Part shown: piece by piece, positions 56,436 through 64,000 of the stretch
Layout of the letters: every line of letters starts with the position of its first letter
Position numbering within the stretch: the stretch's first letter is position 1
NCBI RefSeq assembly: GCF_005502435.1
Contig: NZ_SCOU01000001.1
Span: 558,001-622,000 of the forward strand
Origin: Methylobacillus flagellatus
GTDB taxonomy: Bacteria > Pseudomonadota > Gammaproteobacteria > Burkholderiales > Methylophilaceae
Direction of reading: 5' to 3'
Length of the DNA: 64,000 nt
Notes under the pieces: model-generated
What the model saw: only the letters and a program-made list of their open reading frames with translations
Databases searched by the model: none
What the model was told of the DNA's origin: nothing
Made by a program: the position numbers and the translations under genes

Positions 56436-57379
56436 TCCCAGGACTCCATCACACGGGAATAGAAATCGGGCGTGGCTGGCACGGCGCCACGCACGCCACA
56501 CAAGGCCGAGGCGAATGCCGAGGCGCGCTGCATGGTTTGCGGCAAAGGCCACTGCATCAACTGCCCGAAGATGTACACGGCTGCAAAGCCGTCACCTGCG
56601 CCTACCGTATCGACGAATTCAGACACAGGCGCGGCTGGGCATCGGATCTCCATCCCGTCGGCGGTACGTAACCAGGCACCCTGATCGCCTGCCGTGACGA
56701 TGAGATAACGTAGTGCGAAACGCTCCATGAGCTGCTGTCCCCAGCTGGCTGGCTGCAGACCCGACAACTTGAGCATGCTGGCTAGTTCCTGCAGCTCATC
56801 TTGGTTGAGCTTGACGATGTCGGCGCGCTGCAATGAGCGGCGCACACTGTGCGCGTCGTACCAGGGCGCACGCAAGTTGATGTCGAGGAAACGTGGCGAT
56901 TTGGCATCTGCCGAGGTCTTGGCATCGCTGAGAAAGGTGTCCAGTGCCAGGCGCGATTCCATATTGCGCTGCGCCAGCGTGCCGAAATAGACCATCTCCG
57001 GCCTGGCGGCCATGGTCAGCATGTGGGTCACCCCGGCATGGATGTAGTCATAGGCCTGGTCGGGCAGGATATCGAAGCGGTGGCCGTCGGCCTGCATGTG
57101 CACCTCCACACGCCCGGTTGGGTGTATGGGGTCGCATTGCACCCCGCTGCTGTCCATGCCCAACTGTTCCATCTCGGCGAGCAGCGTGTCGCGCAGGCTG
57201 TCGTTGCCAGTGCGCGTGATCAGCAAAGGCTGCAGGCCAAAAGCGCGCAAATGACGCGCGACGTTGTAAGGCGCGCCGCCGAGTACCGATCTGTCCGCGA
57301 ACACATCGGCCAGCACCTCGCCGAACAGGGCGACACAGACTGGCGTGGCAGATGCGCGCAAATGCGCAGGAAGATTCAA
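56432..57379 (-). CDS. PfkB-family fructokinase
   Basis: Phosphorylates fructose, feeding or recycling sugar phosphate. 315 residues from a TTG at 57379 with GAGGGG upstream; a GTG at 57415 is an alternative. PfkB features: FGEVLADVFADRSVLGGAPYNVARHLRAFG near the start and DTVGAGDGFAAV (catalytic Asp, anion hole) near the end. First gene of the operon fructokinase, sucrose-phosphate synthase, amylosucrase, MscS. Confidence 0.9.
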   Translation of the reverse strand: MNLPAHLRASATPVCVALFGEVLADVFADRSVLGGAPYNVARHLRAFGLQPLLITRTGNDSLRDTLLAEMEQLGMDSSGVQCDPIHPTGRVEVHMQADGHRFDILPDQAYDYIHAGVTHMLTMAARPEMVYFGTLAQRNMESRLALDTFLSDAKTSADAKSPRFLDINLRAPWYDAHSVRRSLQRADIVKLNQDELQELASMLKLSGLQPASWGQQLMERFALRYLIVTAGDQGAWLRTADGMEIRCPAAPVSEFVDTVGAGDGFAAVYIFGQLMQWPLPQTMQRASAFASALCGVRGAVPATPDFYSRVMESWE

Positions 57380-57496
57380 TGTTATCCCCTCATTGCAGTT
57401 AGCCCGGTAGATCACCGGTCACTGTTGATAGGCGCCATGATCTGGCACTAGGCCATGGGCAGGCGTGAGACAGCCCGGAAAGGGCCGGTAGGATGT

Positions 57497-57982
57497 TTAC
57501 TTGGTGCCGGCGAGCGGCATTAACGCGTCGTCTTCATCTGGCTTGAGAATATCCACCACCTTGGCAAGACTGCTGTGCAGCAGCTGCAGATCCTGCGCGT
57601 TCAGCTGCTCGAGTGCATCCAGCAAGATGCCACGTGGAGCACCCGGCGCTTTTTCAAGCACTTGCAGGCCCTGCTCGGTGATAAAAAGTCGTACCACACG
57701 CTGATCCACATCCTGACGCTGCTTTTGCAGCATGCTGCGTCGTGCCAGCTTGTCGATGAGATTGCTGGCGGTGGATTGGTGGATGGACAACTTGGCGGCC
57801 AGTTCGGACACTTTCAGACCAGGGCGATTGCGTAGCTCCCACAACACCCATAATTGGGAACCACTGATACCGCATTGGGCTTCCACATTCTTGAAATGCT
57901 TCTGAATGGAGCTGAACACCATCCGAAAATCTCGCAAGGTGGTGTTGACCAATTTTTCGGCATCTGTTTTTTCAACACCCAC
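57497..57982 (-). CDS. MarR-family transcriptional regulator
   Basis: 161 residues with the winged helix: SGSQLWVLWELRNRPGLKVSELAAKLSIHQSTASNLIDKL and RDxDxR-type wing QDVDQRVVRLFITEQG. Typical repressor that senses small ligands. The target is not evident; the nearest candidate is the sucrose operon 118 bases downstream on the same strand. Confidence 0.93.
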   Translation of the reverse strand: MGVEKTDAEKLVNTTLRDFRMVFSSIQKHFKNVEAQCGISGSQLWVLWELRNRPGLKVSELAAKLSIHQSTASNLIDKLARRSMLQKQRQDVDQRVVRLFITEQGLQVLEKAPGAPRGILLDALEQLNAQDLQLLHSSLAKVVDILKPDEDDALMPLAGTK

Positions 57983-58204
57983 GATGAAGCACTTCCTGAA
58001 GTCACGGTTTAGTTAACATCATACGCATTTGAGTATGTCAGATTATATACATTTAGACAAATATATTTTGTATAAATGTATTAAGGCGATTTATGTTCTC
58101 GACCGACCCAGCCTTGTCATAGATGGGTTTGCTAGCAAAGAACTCAGCGAGATGGTTCTCCCTGAAAACGGGCTGATCAGGCAGTTGGTTGATTGGCAGA
58201 CAAT

Positions 58205-58233
58205 AAAAAACGGCGCTTTGGGCGCCGTTTTTT
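58205..58233. terminator. Bidirectional terminator downstream of pqqA
   Basis: Inverted repeat CGGCGC (58211-58216) / GCGCCG (58222-58227) flanked by A6 and T7, so it can act on either strand. On the minus strand it lies about 90 bases after the pqqA stop, making pqqA a single-gene transcript. The 200 or so bases between it and the MarR start hold no gene; a 72-codon open frame at 58029-58247 runs through the terminator and is rejected. Confidence 0.88.
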
Positions 58234-58263
58234 TAGTGCAATCGTGATTTATTTTTGATTATA

Positions 58264-58334
58264 GCGATTGCACTATTGCTAGTTTGCAACCTTAGCGGTT
58301 GCACTATTGTTTTTTTGCAACCTCAGCGGTTGCA
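58264..58334. repeat. 31-base tandem repeat containing the pqqA 3' end
   Basis: Two near-identical 31-base units (58264-58294 and 58295-58325) and a partial third (58326-58334) that lies inside the last pqqA codons. Each contains a small hairpin of the type TGCAACC-loop-GGTTGCA (58314-58322 with 58328-58336; 58285-58291 with 58297-58303). The last codons of pqqA (TGC AAC CGC TGA) are thus copied twice downstream. Probably slippage; a mRNA-stabilising role is possible. Confidence 0.8.
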
Positions 58335-58394
58335 AACGTACATCGTTACTTCAAAGCCAAAACGCATTTCGGTAGCTGCTGGGGTGGTCCACAT
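58323..58394 (-). CDS. pqqA: PQQ precursor peptide PqqA
   Basis: 23-residue peptide, too short for routine gene calling: MWTTPAATEMRFGFEVTMY then VCNR. It has the invariant Glu-x-x-x-Tyr (EVTMY, Glu15 and Tyr19) whose side chains become the PQQ backbone, and the conserved W-x-x-P start. Ribosome site AAGGAGA lies 6 bases before the ATG. PQQ is the cofactor of methanol dehydrogenase. No pqqB-E genes follow; a terminator comes after about 90 bases, so this is a free-standing copy, as described for some methylotrophs that keep several pqqA genes. A 13-base palindrome AGCAATGATTGCT (58425-58437) lies in the leader. Confidence 0.95.
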   Translation of the reverse strand: MWTTPAATEMRFGFEVTMYVCNR

Positions 58395-58537
58395 GATGAA
58401 TCTCCTTAGTTAGATTATTCAGCTAGCAATGATTGCTTGCTGGTATGAATTGCATTCTACGCAGCCCGCTCAATAACACGCTGCCTATCATCATGAATGA
58501 TGGCTAATGAAAATCATGAGATCGATATGCGGTGCTT

Positions 58538-59146
58538 TCAGAACGGCTTGTTATGGTCCAGCATGTCGCAGATCAGCTCCAGCCTCAGCAAGTGACTGTC
58601 CAGCTCCAGCAGCCGTTGCTTGTTGATGAGCGGCATATTCAGTAGCTCGGTCCAGCGGTTGGCCACCCAGGCACAGTCATCGAACTGGTAGGGGGAACAG
58701 AATGGCATCTGGCTGATGTCCACGCCCTGCTCTTTCAATGAGGCGATCAATTGCTGCAAGTACTGCACCGCGATCTGCAGGTCTTCCGGGATAGGCAGAC
58801 TGGCCTGCTCAGTGAGCAGCTCCACCTGTCCCAACCACAAGCCATCGGCCTGTTGCCTGGCGGATACGACGCGAAAACGCTGTGTCGCCAGACACCGTAT
58901 GGTCATCAGGCTGGGCTGCGGCACTTCCGCCGCAGTGATGGAAAAGCTGGTACCAATGGCAGCGAACGGTAACGCTGTCGGGCATTCGGCCTCGGGTAAC
59001 GCAGCCACCACGCCGAACTGGCTGTCATTGCGCAAACAAGTGCGCACCATATCCAGATAACGTGGTTCGAAGATACGCAGTGGCAACATACCGCCGGGGA
59101 ACATCACCATCTGTAGCGGGAACAAAGGCAATTCAATCAAAGGCAT
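58538..59146 (-). CDS. Lon N-terminal (LON substrate-binding) domain protein
   Basis: 202 residues from the ATG at 59146 (AGGAAG ribosome site). Stand-alone LON domain: LIELPLFPLQMVMFPGGMLPLRIFEPRYLDMV is the hallmark, followed by GVVAAL and the helical C-terminal part. No ATPase or protease domain. Function of such single-domain proteins is not established. 17 bases after the small membrane protein gene. Confidence 0.9.
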   Translation of the reverse strand: MPLIELPLFPLQMVMFPGGMLPLRIFEPRYLDMVRTCLRNDSQFGVVAALPEAECPTALPFAAIGTSFSITAAEVPQPSLMTIRCLATQRFRVVSARQQADGLWLGQVELLTEQASLPIPEDLQIAVQYLQQLIASLKEQGVDISQMPFCSPYQFDDCAWVANRWTELLNMPLINKQRLLELDSHLLRLELICDMLDHNKPF

Positions 59147-59163
59147 CGGGCTTCCTGCTCGGC

Positions 59164-59511
59164 TTATCTGCTGCATACATCAAAAGGTGACACCGGCTCA
59201 TCCGGGTCGTCCACATCTGGCCTGTGGTAAGCATCCGCAACGTAAGCCGGCCCTTTCATCAGGCTGACGATCCAGCAGGCGATGCCCAGCACCATCACCA
59301 GGGTCCAGTGCAGGATGATCAGGCTGATCACAAAGATCGCCAGTAATTTGAAATCGCGTGGCTCCATACCCGCCAGCAGATAGATGGCGGCTAGGAACAA
59401 CAGCGGAAGCAAGGTGCCCAGCAAGGTGATCAAGTGCAAGCGACGCAGGATCCGCCATTCCAGACCCGCAGGGCTGCGACGAAAACCAGGCAGTTTGTTG
59501 AAATAGTCCAT
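59164..59511 (-). CDS. Small membrane protein, unknown function
   Basis: 115 residues with two long hydrophobic segments (LHLITLLGTLLPLLFLAAIYLLAG and LLAIFVISLIILHWTLVMVLGIACWIVSL), so a two-span inner-membrane protein. The C-terminal DVDDPDEPVSPFDV is acidic. Resembles hypothetical proteins of related betaproteobacteria only by general character. Co-directional with the LON gene, 17 bases apart. Confidence 0.7.
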   Translation of the reverse strand: MDYFNKLPGFRRSPAGLEWRILRRLHLITLLGTLLPLLFLAAIYLLAGMEPRDFKLLAIFVISLIILHWTLVMVLGIACWIVSLMKGPAYVADAYHRPDVDDPDEPVSPFDVCSR

Positions 59512-59666
59512 CGTGATCCGCCGGTGTCCGTGCGTGTAGAAGTGACTGTACTGACCTGCATCGTAACGTCATGTTCCCGACTTGTCATCAAACCGCCTTG
59601 TTGCAAGCCGAGATTGATAGTTGGAGCGCCAGCGGCTACACTTGATTCAACGTTACAGAAATCAGA

Positions 59667-60374
59667 ATGACGATGGAACACGGTTCACACCAGCAAGCAG
59701 CAACCCCGCCCACAGTCAGCGAGGGCACGTCCAGCAAGCCTGCTTTTAGCGAGGATAGTGAAGACGCGCGCAGGCCGAACAAGGCGCATGGCGGTGCACG
59801 CCAGGGTGCCGGGCGCAAAGCTGACCCAATGACGGAACCCAGCACGGTAGTCCGCCTGCCACTCAGTGCCGTCGCCCCCGTGCGCGATTTTGTGACCGCA
59901 TTGAAGCGTAAACGCCAGTTGAACGCATTAGATCCGGTGGGCGATATCCTGCAATCCGTGTTACCAGAACAGGCAAGTCGGCTGGCACTGCCGTTATTTT
60001 CCAGCAAGGTCTCTGCCGGCCTGCCCTCCCCGGCGGACGGCCATGTGGACAAACGTCTGGATACCAATGAGTATCTGGTGGAACGGCCGGGCTCTACATT
60101 CTTTGTGACCATACAGGGGCGTTCCATGATCGATGTGGGCCTGATGCCGGGCGACAAGGCCGTGGTCGACCGGTCCCGTGTCGCGGCCATCGGCGATATC
60201 GTCATGGCCATGCTGGATGGCGAATTCACCATCAAAACCCTATCTCGCAAAAAAGATGGCACGCCACGCCTGTTGCCCGCCAACAGCAGCGGGGAATATC
60301 CACCCATCGACATCAGCCCCGAGGCCAGCTTCGAGATCTGGGGCGTGGTCACCGGCTCGTTCCGCAAGTTCTGA
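59667..60374 (+). CDS. UmuD/LexA-like S24 peptidase with long N-terminal extension
   Basis: 235 residues. The C-terminal half (about 110-235) is close to UmuD: SSKVSAGLPSPADGHVDKRLD (self-cleavage would be at Ala-Gly), GRSMIDVGLMPGDKAVVDRS (catalytic Ser) and DGEFTIKTLSR (catalytic Lys). The first about 110 residues are unlike UmuD: low-complexity then GGARQGAGRK, a short basic motif found in many DNA-binding proteins. No umuC follows; instead modA starts 8 bases later. Could be a self-cleaving regulator rather than a polymerase V subunit. No LexA box recognised upstream. Confidence 0.8.
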   Translation: MTMEHGSHQQAATPPTVSEGTSSKPAFSEDSEDARRPNKAHGGARQGAGRKADPMTEPSTVVRLPLSAVAPVRDFVTALKRKRQLNALDPVGDILQSVLPEQASRLALPLFSSKVSAGLPSPADGHVDKRLDTNEYLVERPGSTFFVTIQGRSMIDVGLMPGDKAVVDRSRVAAIGDIVMAMLDGEFTIKTLSRKKDGTPRLLPANSSGEYPPIDISPEASFEIWGVVTGSFRKF

Positions 60375-60382
60375 GGCCGAGC

Positions 60383-61186
60383 GTGCCGCGATCAAGGACC
60401 GCTTTGCGCCATTTCAGATCGCTTCCCAATAAGCTGCTGCACCTGATGCTGCTGGCCAGCCTGAGCCTAGGCATGATGACTGCAAGGGCAGAACAGAAAG
60501 TCACCGTGTTCGCGGCAGCCAGCCTGACCAATGCGCTGACCGAGATCGCCAGCGTCTATGAAAAAACCAGCGGCATCAAGGTGATCAGTGCTTATGCCGC
60601 TTCATCCGCGCTTGCCAAGCAGATCGAGCATGGTGCACCTGCCGATGTGTTCATCTCGGCCGACCTTAAATGGATGCAGTACCTGCAAGACAACAACAAG
60701 ATCCAGAGCGCCTCACGTCGTGATCTGCTAGCTAACCAGCTGGTGCTGATCGCACCGCGTGGCAAGGGTTTCAAGTTCGACATGGACGGCCGTGCCGAGC
60801 TGGCGCAGGCATTCGATGGCCGTCTGTGTACCGGTGATGTCGACGCCGTGCCGGCTGGCATCTATGCCAAACAGGCTTTGCAGGCCCTCAGCTGGTGGCA
60901 AGGTATCAAGCCCCGCATCGTCGGCACCCAGGATGTACGCGCTGCGCTGAATTTCGTCGAGCGTGGCGAATGCGCAGCGGGCATCGTCTATGCCACCGAT
61001 GCGCGCGTTTCGCAAAAAGTCGAGACCGTCAGCGTGTTCCCTGCTGCCAGCCACGCGCCTATCGTTTATCCTGTCGCTCTGACCGCGAATGCGCAGGCGT
61101 CCGCACGCGGCTTTGTGGATTTTCTCGGCTCGCCTGCTGCCGATGCGATCTTCATTCAACATGGCTTCACCCTGATCAAGCGATAA
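60383..61186 (+). CDS. modA: Molybdate ABC transporter periplasmic binding protein
   Basis: 267 residues, GTG start, signal peptide (LMLLASLSLGMMTARAEQ). Core features of ModA: VTVFAAASLTNALTEI, SSALAKQIEHGAPADVFISAD, and VRAALNFVERGECAAGIVYATDA. Captures molybdate (or tungstate) in the periplasm. 8 bases after the S24 gene and 7 bases before modB. Molybdate is needed for the formate dehydrogenase encoded next door. Confidence 0.94.
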   Translation: MPRSRTALRHFRSLPNKLLHLMLLASLSLGMMTARAEQKVTVFAAASLTNALTEIASVYEKTSGIKVISAYAASSALAKQIEHGAPADVFISADLKWMQYLQDNNKIQSASRRDLLANQLVLIAPRGKGFKFDMDGRAELAQAFDGRLCTGDVDAVPAGIYAKQALQALSWWQGIKPRIVGTQDVRAALNFVERGECAAGIVYATDARVSQKVETVSVFPAASHAPIVYPVALTANAQASARGFVDFLGSPAADAIFIQHGFTLIKR

Positions 61187-61193
61187 CGCCCTT

Positions 61194-61904
61194 TTGGACT
61201 GGTTATATTTCACAGCAGCAGAAACAGCAGCGCTACTTTTATCCATCAAGGTCGCGCTGTGGTGCACGGTCATCAGCCTGATCCCGGGTGTGGCTACCGG
61301 CTGGCTGCTGGCACGCAAGGACTTTCCAGGCAAACCGCTGCTGGATAGCCTGGTGCATTTGCCACTGGTGTTGCCGCCGGTGGTGCCTGGTTATCTGCTG
61401 CTGGTGTTACTTGGCTCACAAGGCATCATCGGCCAGTGGTTGCAGCAGCAGTTCGGCATCAGTCTGGCCTTCAACTGGAAAGGTGCCGTGATCGCGTCAG
61501 CACTGATGGCCTTCCCGCTCATGGTGCGCGCGGTGCGGCTGGCCATCATGCAGATCGACACGCGGCTGGAAACTGCTGCCAGCACGCTGGGTGCCAGCAA
61601 GCTGCGTGTGTTCCTGAGCATCACACTGCCACTCGCCGCGCCCGGCATCCTCACCGGCCTGATCCTGGCCTTCAGCCGCAGCCTGGGCGAGTTTGGCGCC
61701 ACCATCACCTTCGTCGGCAATATCGAAGGCGAGACCCGCACACTACCATTGGCTATCTACACTTACACACAAGTACCGGGCGGCGATGCCCAGGCCATGA
61801 AACTGGTGGTGCTGTCCGTGCTGCTGGCACTGGCGGCCCTGTTCATCAGCGACGCGCTGGAACGCCGCGCTGCACGTCATCTGGCGAGTTCGTCACATGA
61901 TTGA
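61194..61904 (+). CDS. modB: Molybdate ABC transporter permease
   Basis: 236 residues with about five membrane segments. The EAA loop ETAASTLGASKLRVFLSITLPLAAPGILTG contacts the ATPase; SLGEFGATITFVGNIEGETRTLPL is typical of ModB. Start is a TTG (TTGGACTGG) since no ATG is available in frame near the family start. Overlaps modC by 8 bases. Confidence 0.94.
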   Translation: MDWLYFTAAETAALLLSIKVALWCTVISLIPGVATGWLLARKDFPGKPLLDSLVHLPLVLPPVVPGYLLLVLLGSQGIIGQWLQQQFGISLAFNWKGAVIASALMAFPLMVRAVRLAIMQIDTRLETAASTLGASKLRVFLSITLPLAAPGILTGLILAFSRSLGEFGATITFVGNIEGETRTLPLAIYTYTQVPGGDAQAMKLVVLSVLLALAALFISDALERRAARHLASSSHD

Positions 61905-63024
61905 GTTCGACCTGGATCTACAACGTGGCAATTTCCAACTACATGCCAGCCTGAGCAGCGAGGCCAGTGTGATCGGCCTGTTCGGCCCATCCGGCTCCGG
62001 CAAGAGCACGCTGTTGAGCCTGCTGACTGGCAGCCTGCAGCCACAGCATGGCCGTATCGTGGTGGATGGGCGCTGTCTGCTGGATACCGCCCGCGGCATC
62101 AACATCCCGGTGCACCAGCGCCGCATCGGCATGGTGTATCAGGAAGGCCGCCTGTTCCCACACCTGAATGTGCGCCACAACCTGAGTTACGGTCTGCAAC
62201 TGCTGAAACCTGCCCAACGCCGCTTCAAGCTGGACGACATCGTGGCTTTGTTGGAGCTGGGCCCGCTGCTGGAACAACGCCCACGCCAATTGTCGGGGGG
62301 TGAACAGCAGCGTGTGGCGCTGGGGCGTGCGCTGCTCGCCGCGCCACAGCTGCTGTTGCTGGACGAGCCGATGGCGGCGCTGGATGACAGACTGAAGGCG
62401 CAGATCCTGCCCTTTCTGCGTCGTATCAAGGACGAGACCGGCGTGCCCATGTTGTACGTCAGCCACGCACTGCACGAGATTCTGGCACTGACGCAGCACA
62501 TCGCCGTGATGCAGGCTGGGCGCCTGCTGGCCCATGGGGACGCCTATGCAGTGCTGGGAATGGAGCACGTGTTACCGTTGACGCAGTCGCTGGGGCTGGA
62601 AAACCTGCTCAAGTTGCAACTGCTGCCATCGCCTCAGGAGTCGGGTTGCAGTATGGCGCTATGTGGACAACAGCAGGTGCTGTTGCCGCATGTGGAGGCA
62701 GCTGCGGGCAGTGAGATCAGCGTGGTGATACCGGCTTCCAGCATCGCGCTGGCCCGGCAACGTGTGGTGGGCATCAGCATACAGAATCAGCTGCACGGCA
62801 CCATACGTGCCATACGCACGCATGATCAGCGTGCGCTGCTCAGCATCGACGTGGGTGCGGAACTACTGGTGGAAATCACCGAAAAATCGCGGCAAGACAT
62901 GGGCTTGCAATGCGGAGACAGCGTCTACTGCCTGTTCAAGACGCAGGCGATCCGGCTACTAGGGCATCAGCGCAAAACTGAGTCGATACACGCTGGCCCG
63001 GCGCAGGTCAGCGCCAGCCAGTAG
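61897..63024 (+). CDS. modC: Molybdate ABC transporter ATP-binding protein
   Basis: 375 residues. ATPase part with Walker A GPSGSGKST, signature LSGGEQQRVALGRAL and Walker B LLLLDEPMAALDD; the C-terminal third (about 290-355) is the Mop/TOBE molybdate-binding domain (SIQNQLHGTIRAI...LLSIDVGAELLVEI). The tail after about 355 is not conserved. Its stop faces fdsD with only 10 bases between the convergent genes. Confidence 0.95.
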   Translation: MIEFDLDLQRGNFQLHASLSSEASVIGLFGPSGSGKSTLLSLLTGSLQPQHGRIVVDGRCLLDTARGINIPVHQRRIGMVYQEGRLFPHLNVRHNLSYGLQLLKPAQRRFKLDDIVALLELGPLLEQRPRQLSGGEQQRVALGRALLAAPQLLLLDEPMAALDDRLKAQILPFLRRIKDETGVPMLYVSHALHEILALTQHIAVMQAGRLLAHGDAYAVLGMEHVLPLTQSLGLENLLKLQLLPSPQESGCSMALCGQQQVLLPHVEAAAGSEISVVIPASSIALARQRVVGISIQNQLHGTIRAIRTHDQRALLSIDVGAELLVEITEKSRQDMGLQCGDSVYCLFKTQAIRLLGHQRKTESIHAGPAQVSASQ

Positions 63025-63034
63025 GGTTCATGCC

Positions 63035-63262
63035 TTAGCTGGCCAGCGTAGCGCGGTGCTCCTTGATGGCCTCGCCGACGATGGCATGCAGGCCTGCGCC
63101 CTGCTGTGCTTCCACATGGGCGATGATCTGCTCGCGCATGCTCAGTGCCCAGAACTTCTTGAGATGGTTGGCGATGTCTTTTCTGGCTTCGACCGGGTCT
63201 GGGTAGGACTGGAAAAAATCGCCGATCTGGTTGGCCATTTCTAGCAAGCGTTGGGTCTGCAT
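63035..63262 (-). CDS. fdsD: Formate dehydrogenase delta subunit
   Basis: 75 residues from the ATG at 63262: MQTQRLLEMANQIGDFFQSYPDP, then NHLKKFWALSMREQIIAHV. This is the small delta subunit found at the end of fds operons of NAD-dependent, molybdenum-containing formate dehydrogenases. The larger upstream frame to 63349 runs into fdhD and is not used. It follows fdhD by 2 bases. Formate oxidation is the last step of C1 dissimilation in methylotrophs. Confidence 0.93.
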   Translation of the reverse strand: MQTQRLLEMANQIGDFFQSYPDPVEARKDIANHLKKFWALSMREQIIAHVEAQQGAGLHAIVGEAIKEHRATLAS

Positions 63263-63264
63263 TT

Positions 63265-64000
63265 CTATTCCTTGTGCTGCACGCGCTCGGCGCCAGTGTA
63301 GATTACGAATTGTTGATTGCGGGCGAACCCGATGAGGGTCATGCCACATTGCTGCGCGATGCGGATCGCCAGCCCGGTGGGGGCGGAAACCGCCACCAGC
63401 ATGGCCACGCCAGCCGCGGCCACCTTCTGCACCATCTCATAACTGGCCCGACTGGTAGTCAGCACGAAACCCGGTGTCTGGATAGCTTGCCTGAGCCTGG
63501 CACCGATCAGCTTGTCCAGCGCATTGTGGCGGCCCACATCCTCACGCACCAGACCGATGCTGCCATCCAGTGCCACCCAGGCACAGGCGTGGGTCGCGCC
63601 AGTCAATAGCTGCAGCGGCTGGAGTTCACGTATGCGATGATGCGCCGCGTCGATGGCCGCGCTGGCCACCGGGGGTAGCACCGCCGTGACCGGCTGAGGA
63701 GCCAGTTGCGCTGGCAGACGCATGGCCTGATCCAGGCTCTCGGCACCGCACAGGCCACAACCTGTCTTGCCAGCCAGGTTGCGACGGCGCTCCTTGAGCA
63801 AATGGAAGCGCTCGGTGGCCAGGGCTATATGCAGCTCGATGCCGTTGTCATGGCGGACCACTTCGATGCCATACACCTCGTCCAGACCATTGATGATGCC
63901 CTCGGCCAAGGAGAAACCAACCGCAAAATCCTCAAAATCCTGCGGTGTGGCCAGCATCACCGCATAGGAGATGCCGTTGTAGACCATGGCGATCGGCACC
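63265..64000 (-). CDS. fdhD: Formate dehydrogenase accessory sulfurtransferase FdhD, 5' end outside window
   Basis: About 245 residues of the C-terminal part. FdhD passes sulfur to the molybdenum cofactor of formate dehydrogenase. The CGLCG-type cysteine pair needed for activity is present (TGCGLCGAESL), as are VREDVGRHNALDKLIG and SRASYEMVQKVAAAG. The start is beyond base 64000. Together with fdsD this implies that fdsGBA lie to the right of the window. Confidence 0.95.
   Translation of the reverse strand, partial: VPIAMVYNGISYAVMLATPQDFEDFAVGFSLAEGIINGLDEVYGIEVVRHDNGIELHIALATERFHLLKERRRNLAGKTGCGLCGAESLDQAMRLPAQLAPQPVTAVLPPVASAAIDAAHHRIRELQPLQLLTGATHACAWVALDGSIGLVREDVGRHNALDKLIGARLRQAIQTPGFVLTTSRASYEMVQKVAAAGVAMLVAVSAPTGLAIRIAQQCGMTLIGFARNQQFVIYTGAERVQHKE

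Noticed and set aside
58029-58247. 72-codon open frame between MarR and pqqA
   Set aside because: No ribosome site, and the last part is the terminator hairpin at 58205-58233.
58264-58334. Possible CRISPR array
   Set aside because: Only two 31-base units with no spacers between them; it is a simple tandem repeat.

Overview
The window looks like the chromosome of a Gram-negative betaproteobacterium, most likely a methylotroph of the Methylophilaceae (Methylovorus/Methylobacillus type). This assignment is inferred from gene content and synteny, not from a database match. The pointers are a sucrose-synthesis operon (fructokinase, sucrose-phosphate synthase with a phosphatase-like tail, amylosucrase), a stand-alone pqqA (precursor of the methanol/glucose dehydrogenase cofactor), the end of a formate dehydrogenase operon (fdhD-fdsD) facing modABC, and the block mltD-gloB-methyltransferase-rnhA-dnaQ that is also found in enterobacteria.

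Layout. 1-4.4 kb: dTDP-rhamnose genes rfbA (cut by the window edge) and rfbB behind dnaQ/rnhA/methyltransferase, with gloB and mltD divergent. 6.3-10.7 kb: a peptide-type ABC importer without an ATPase gene, then fabI. 11-13 kb: ppiD. 13.0-17.6 kb: five translationally coupled genes (TPR protein, SDR, haem-oxygenase-like iron oxidase, acyl-AMP ligase, thermostable-hemolysin family), a candidate small-molecule pathway. 17.8-22.5 kb: a PstS-like protein and an outer-membrane barrel, divergent from a histidine kinase/sigma-54 activator pair. 22.5-27.6 kb: polysaccharide deacetylase, TIM-barrel-like secreted protein and TAXI-type binding protein. 27.7 kb: a Bcr/CflA exporter.

29-38.25 kb is accessory DNA that ends at the 3' end of ssrA (tmRNA). 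It holds higBA, a decayed PIN gene next to a tmRNA-like core repeat, a NERD/UvrD-type helicase, a 1596-residue sacsin-like ATPase with a DUF3883 nuclease-like C-terminus, a small upstream ORF and a decayed IS3 transposase. The helicase/ATPase pair is the best candidate for an undescribed (probably anti-phage) system.

38.2-51.3 kb is core genome: ssrA, smpB, ratA, ratB, guaB-SIMPL-guaA, a Gre-family factor, a nitroreductase, a small monooxygenase-like gene, ybiT, a large PAS-GGDEF-EAL protein and tRNA-Arg(CCT). 51.3-57.4 kb is the sucrose operon followed by an MscS channel, which fits osmoadaptation. 57.5-59.5 kb has a MarR regulator, pqqA, a Lon-N-type protein and a small membrane protein. 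59.7-64 kb has a UmuD-like S24 protein, modABC, fdsD and the truncated fdhD; molybdate uptake sits next to a molybdenum formate dehydrogenase locus.

Coordinates of starts were adjusted by hand from Shine-Dalgarno sequences, family length and overlaps with neighbours. No searches or structure predictions were run; family assignments rest on motifs read by eye.
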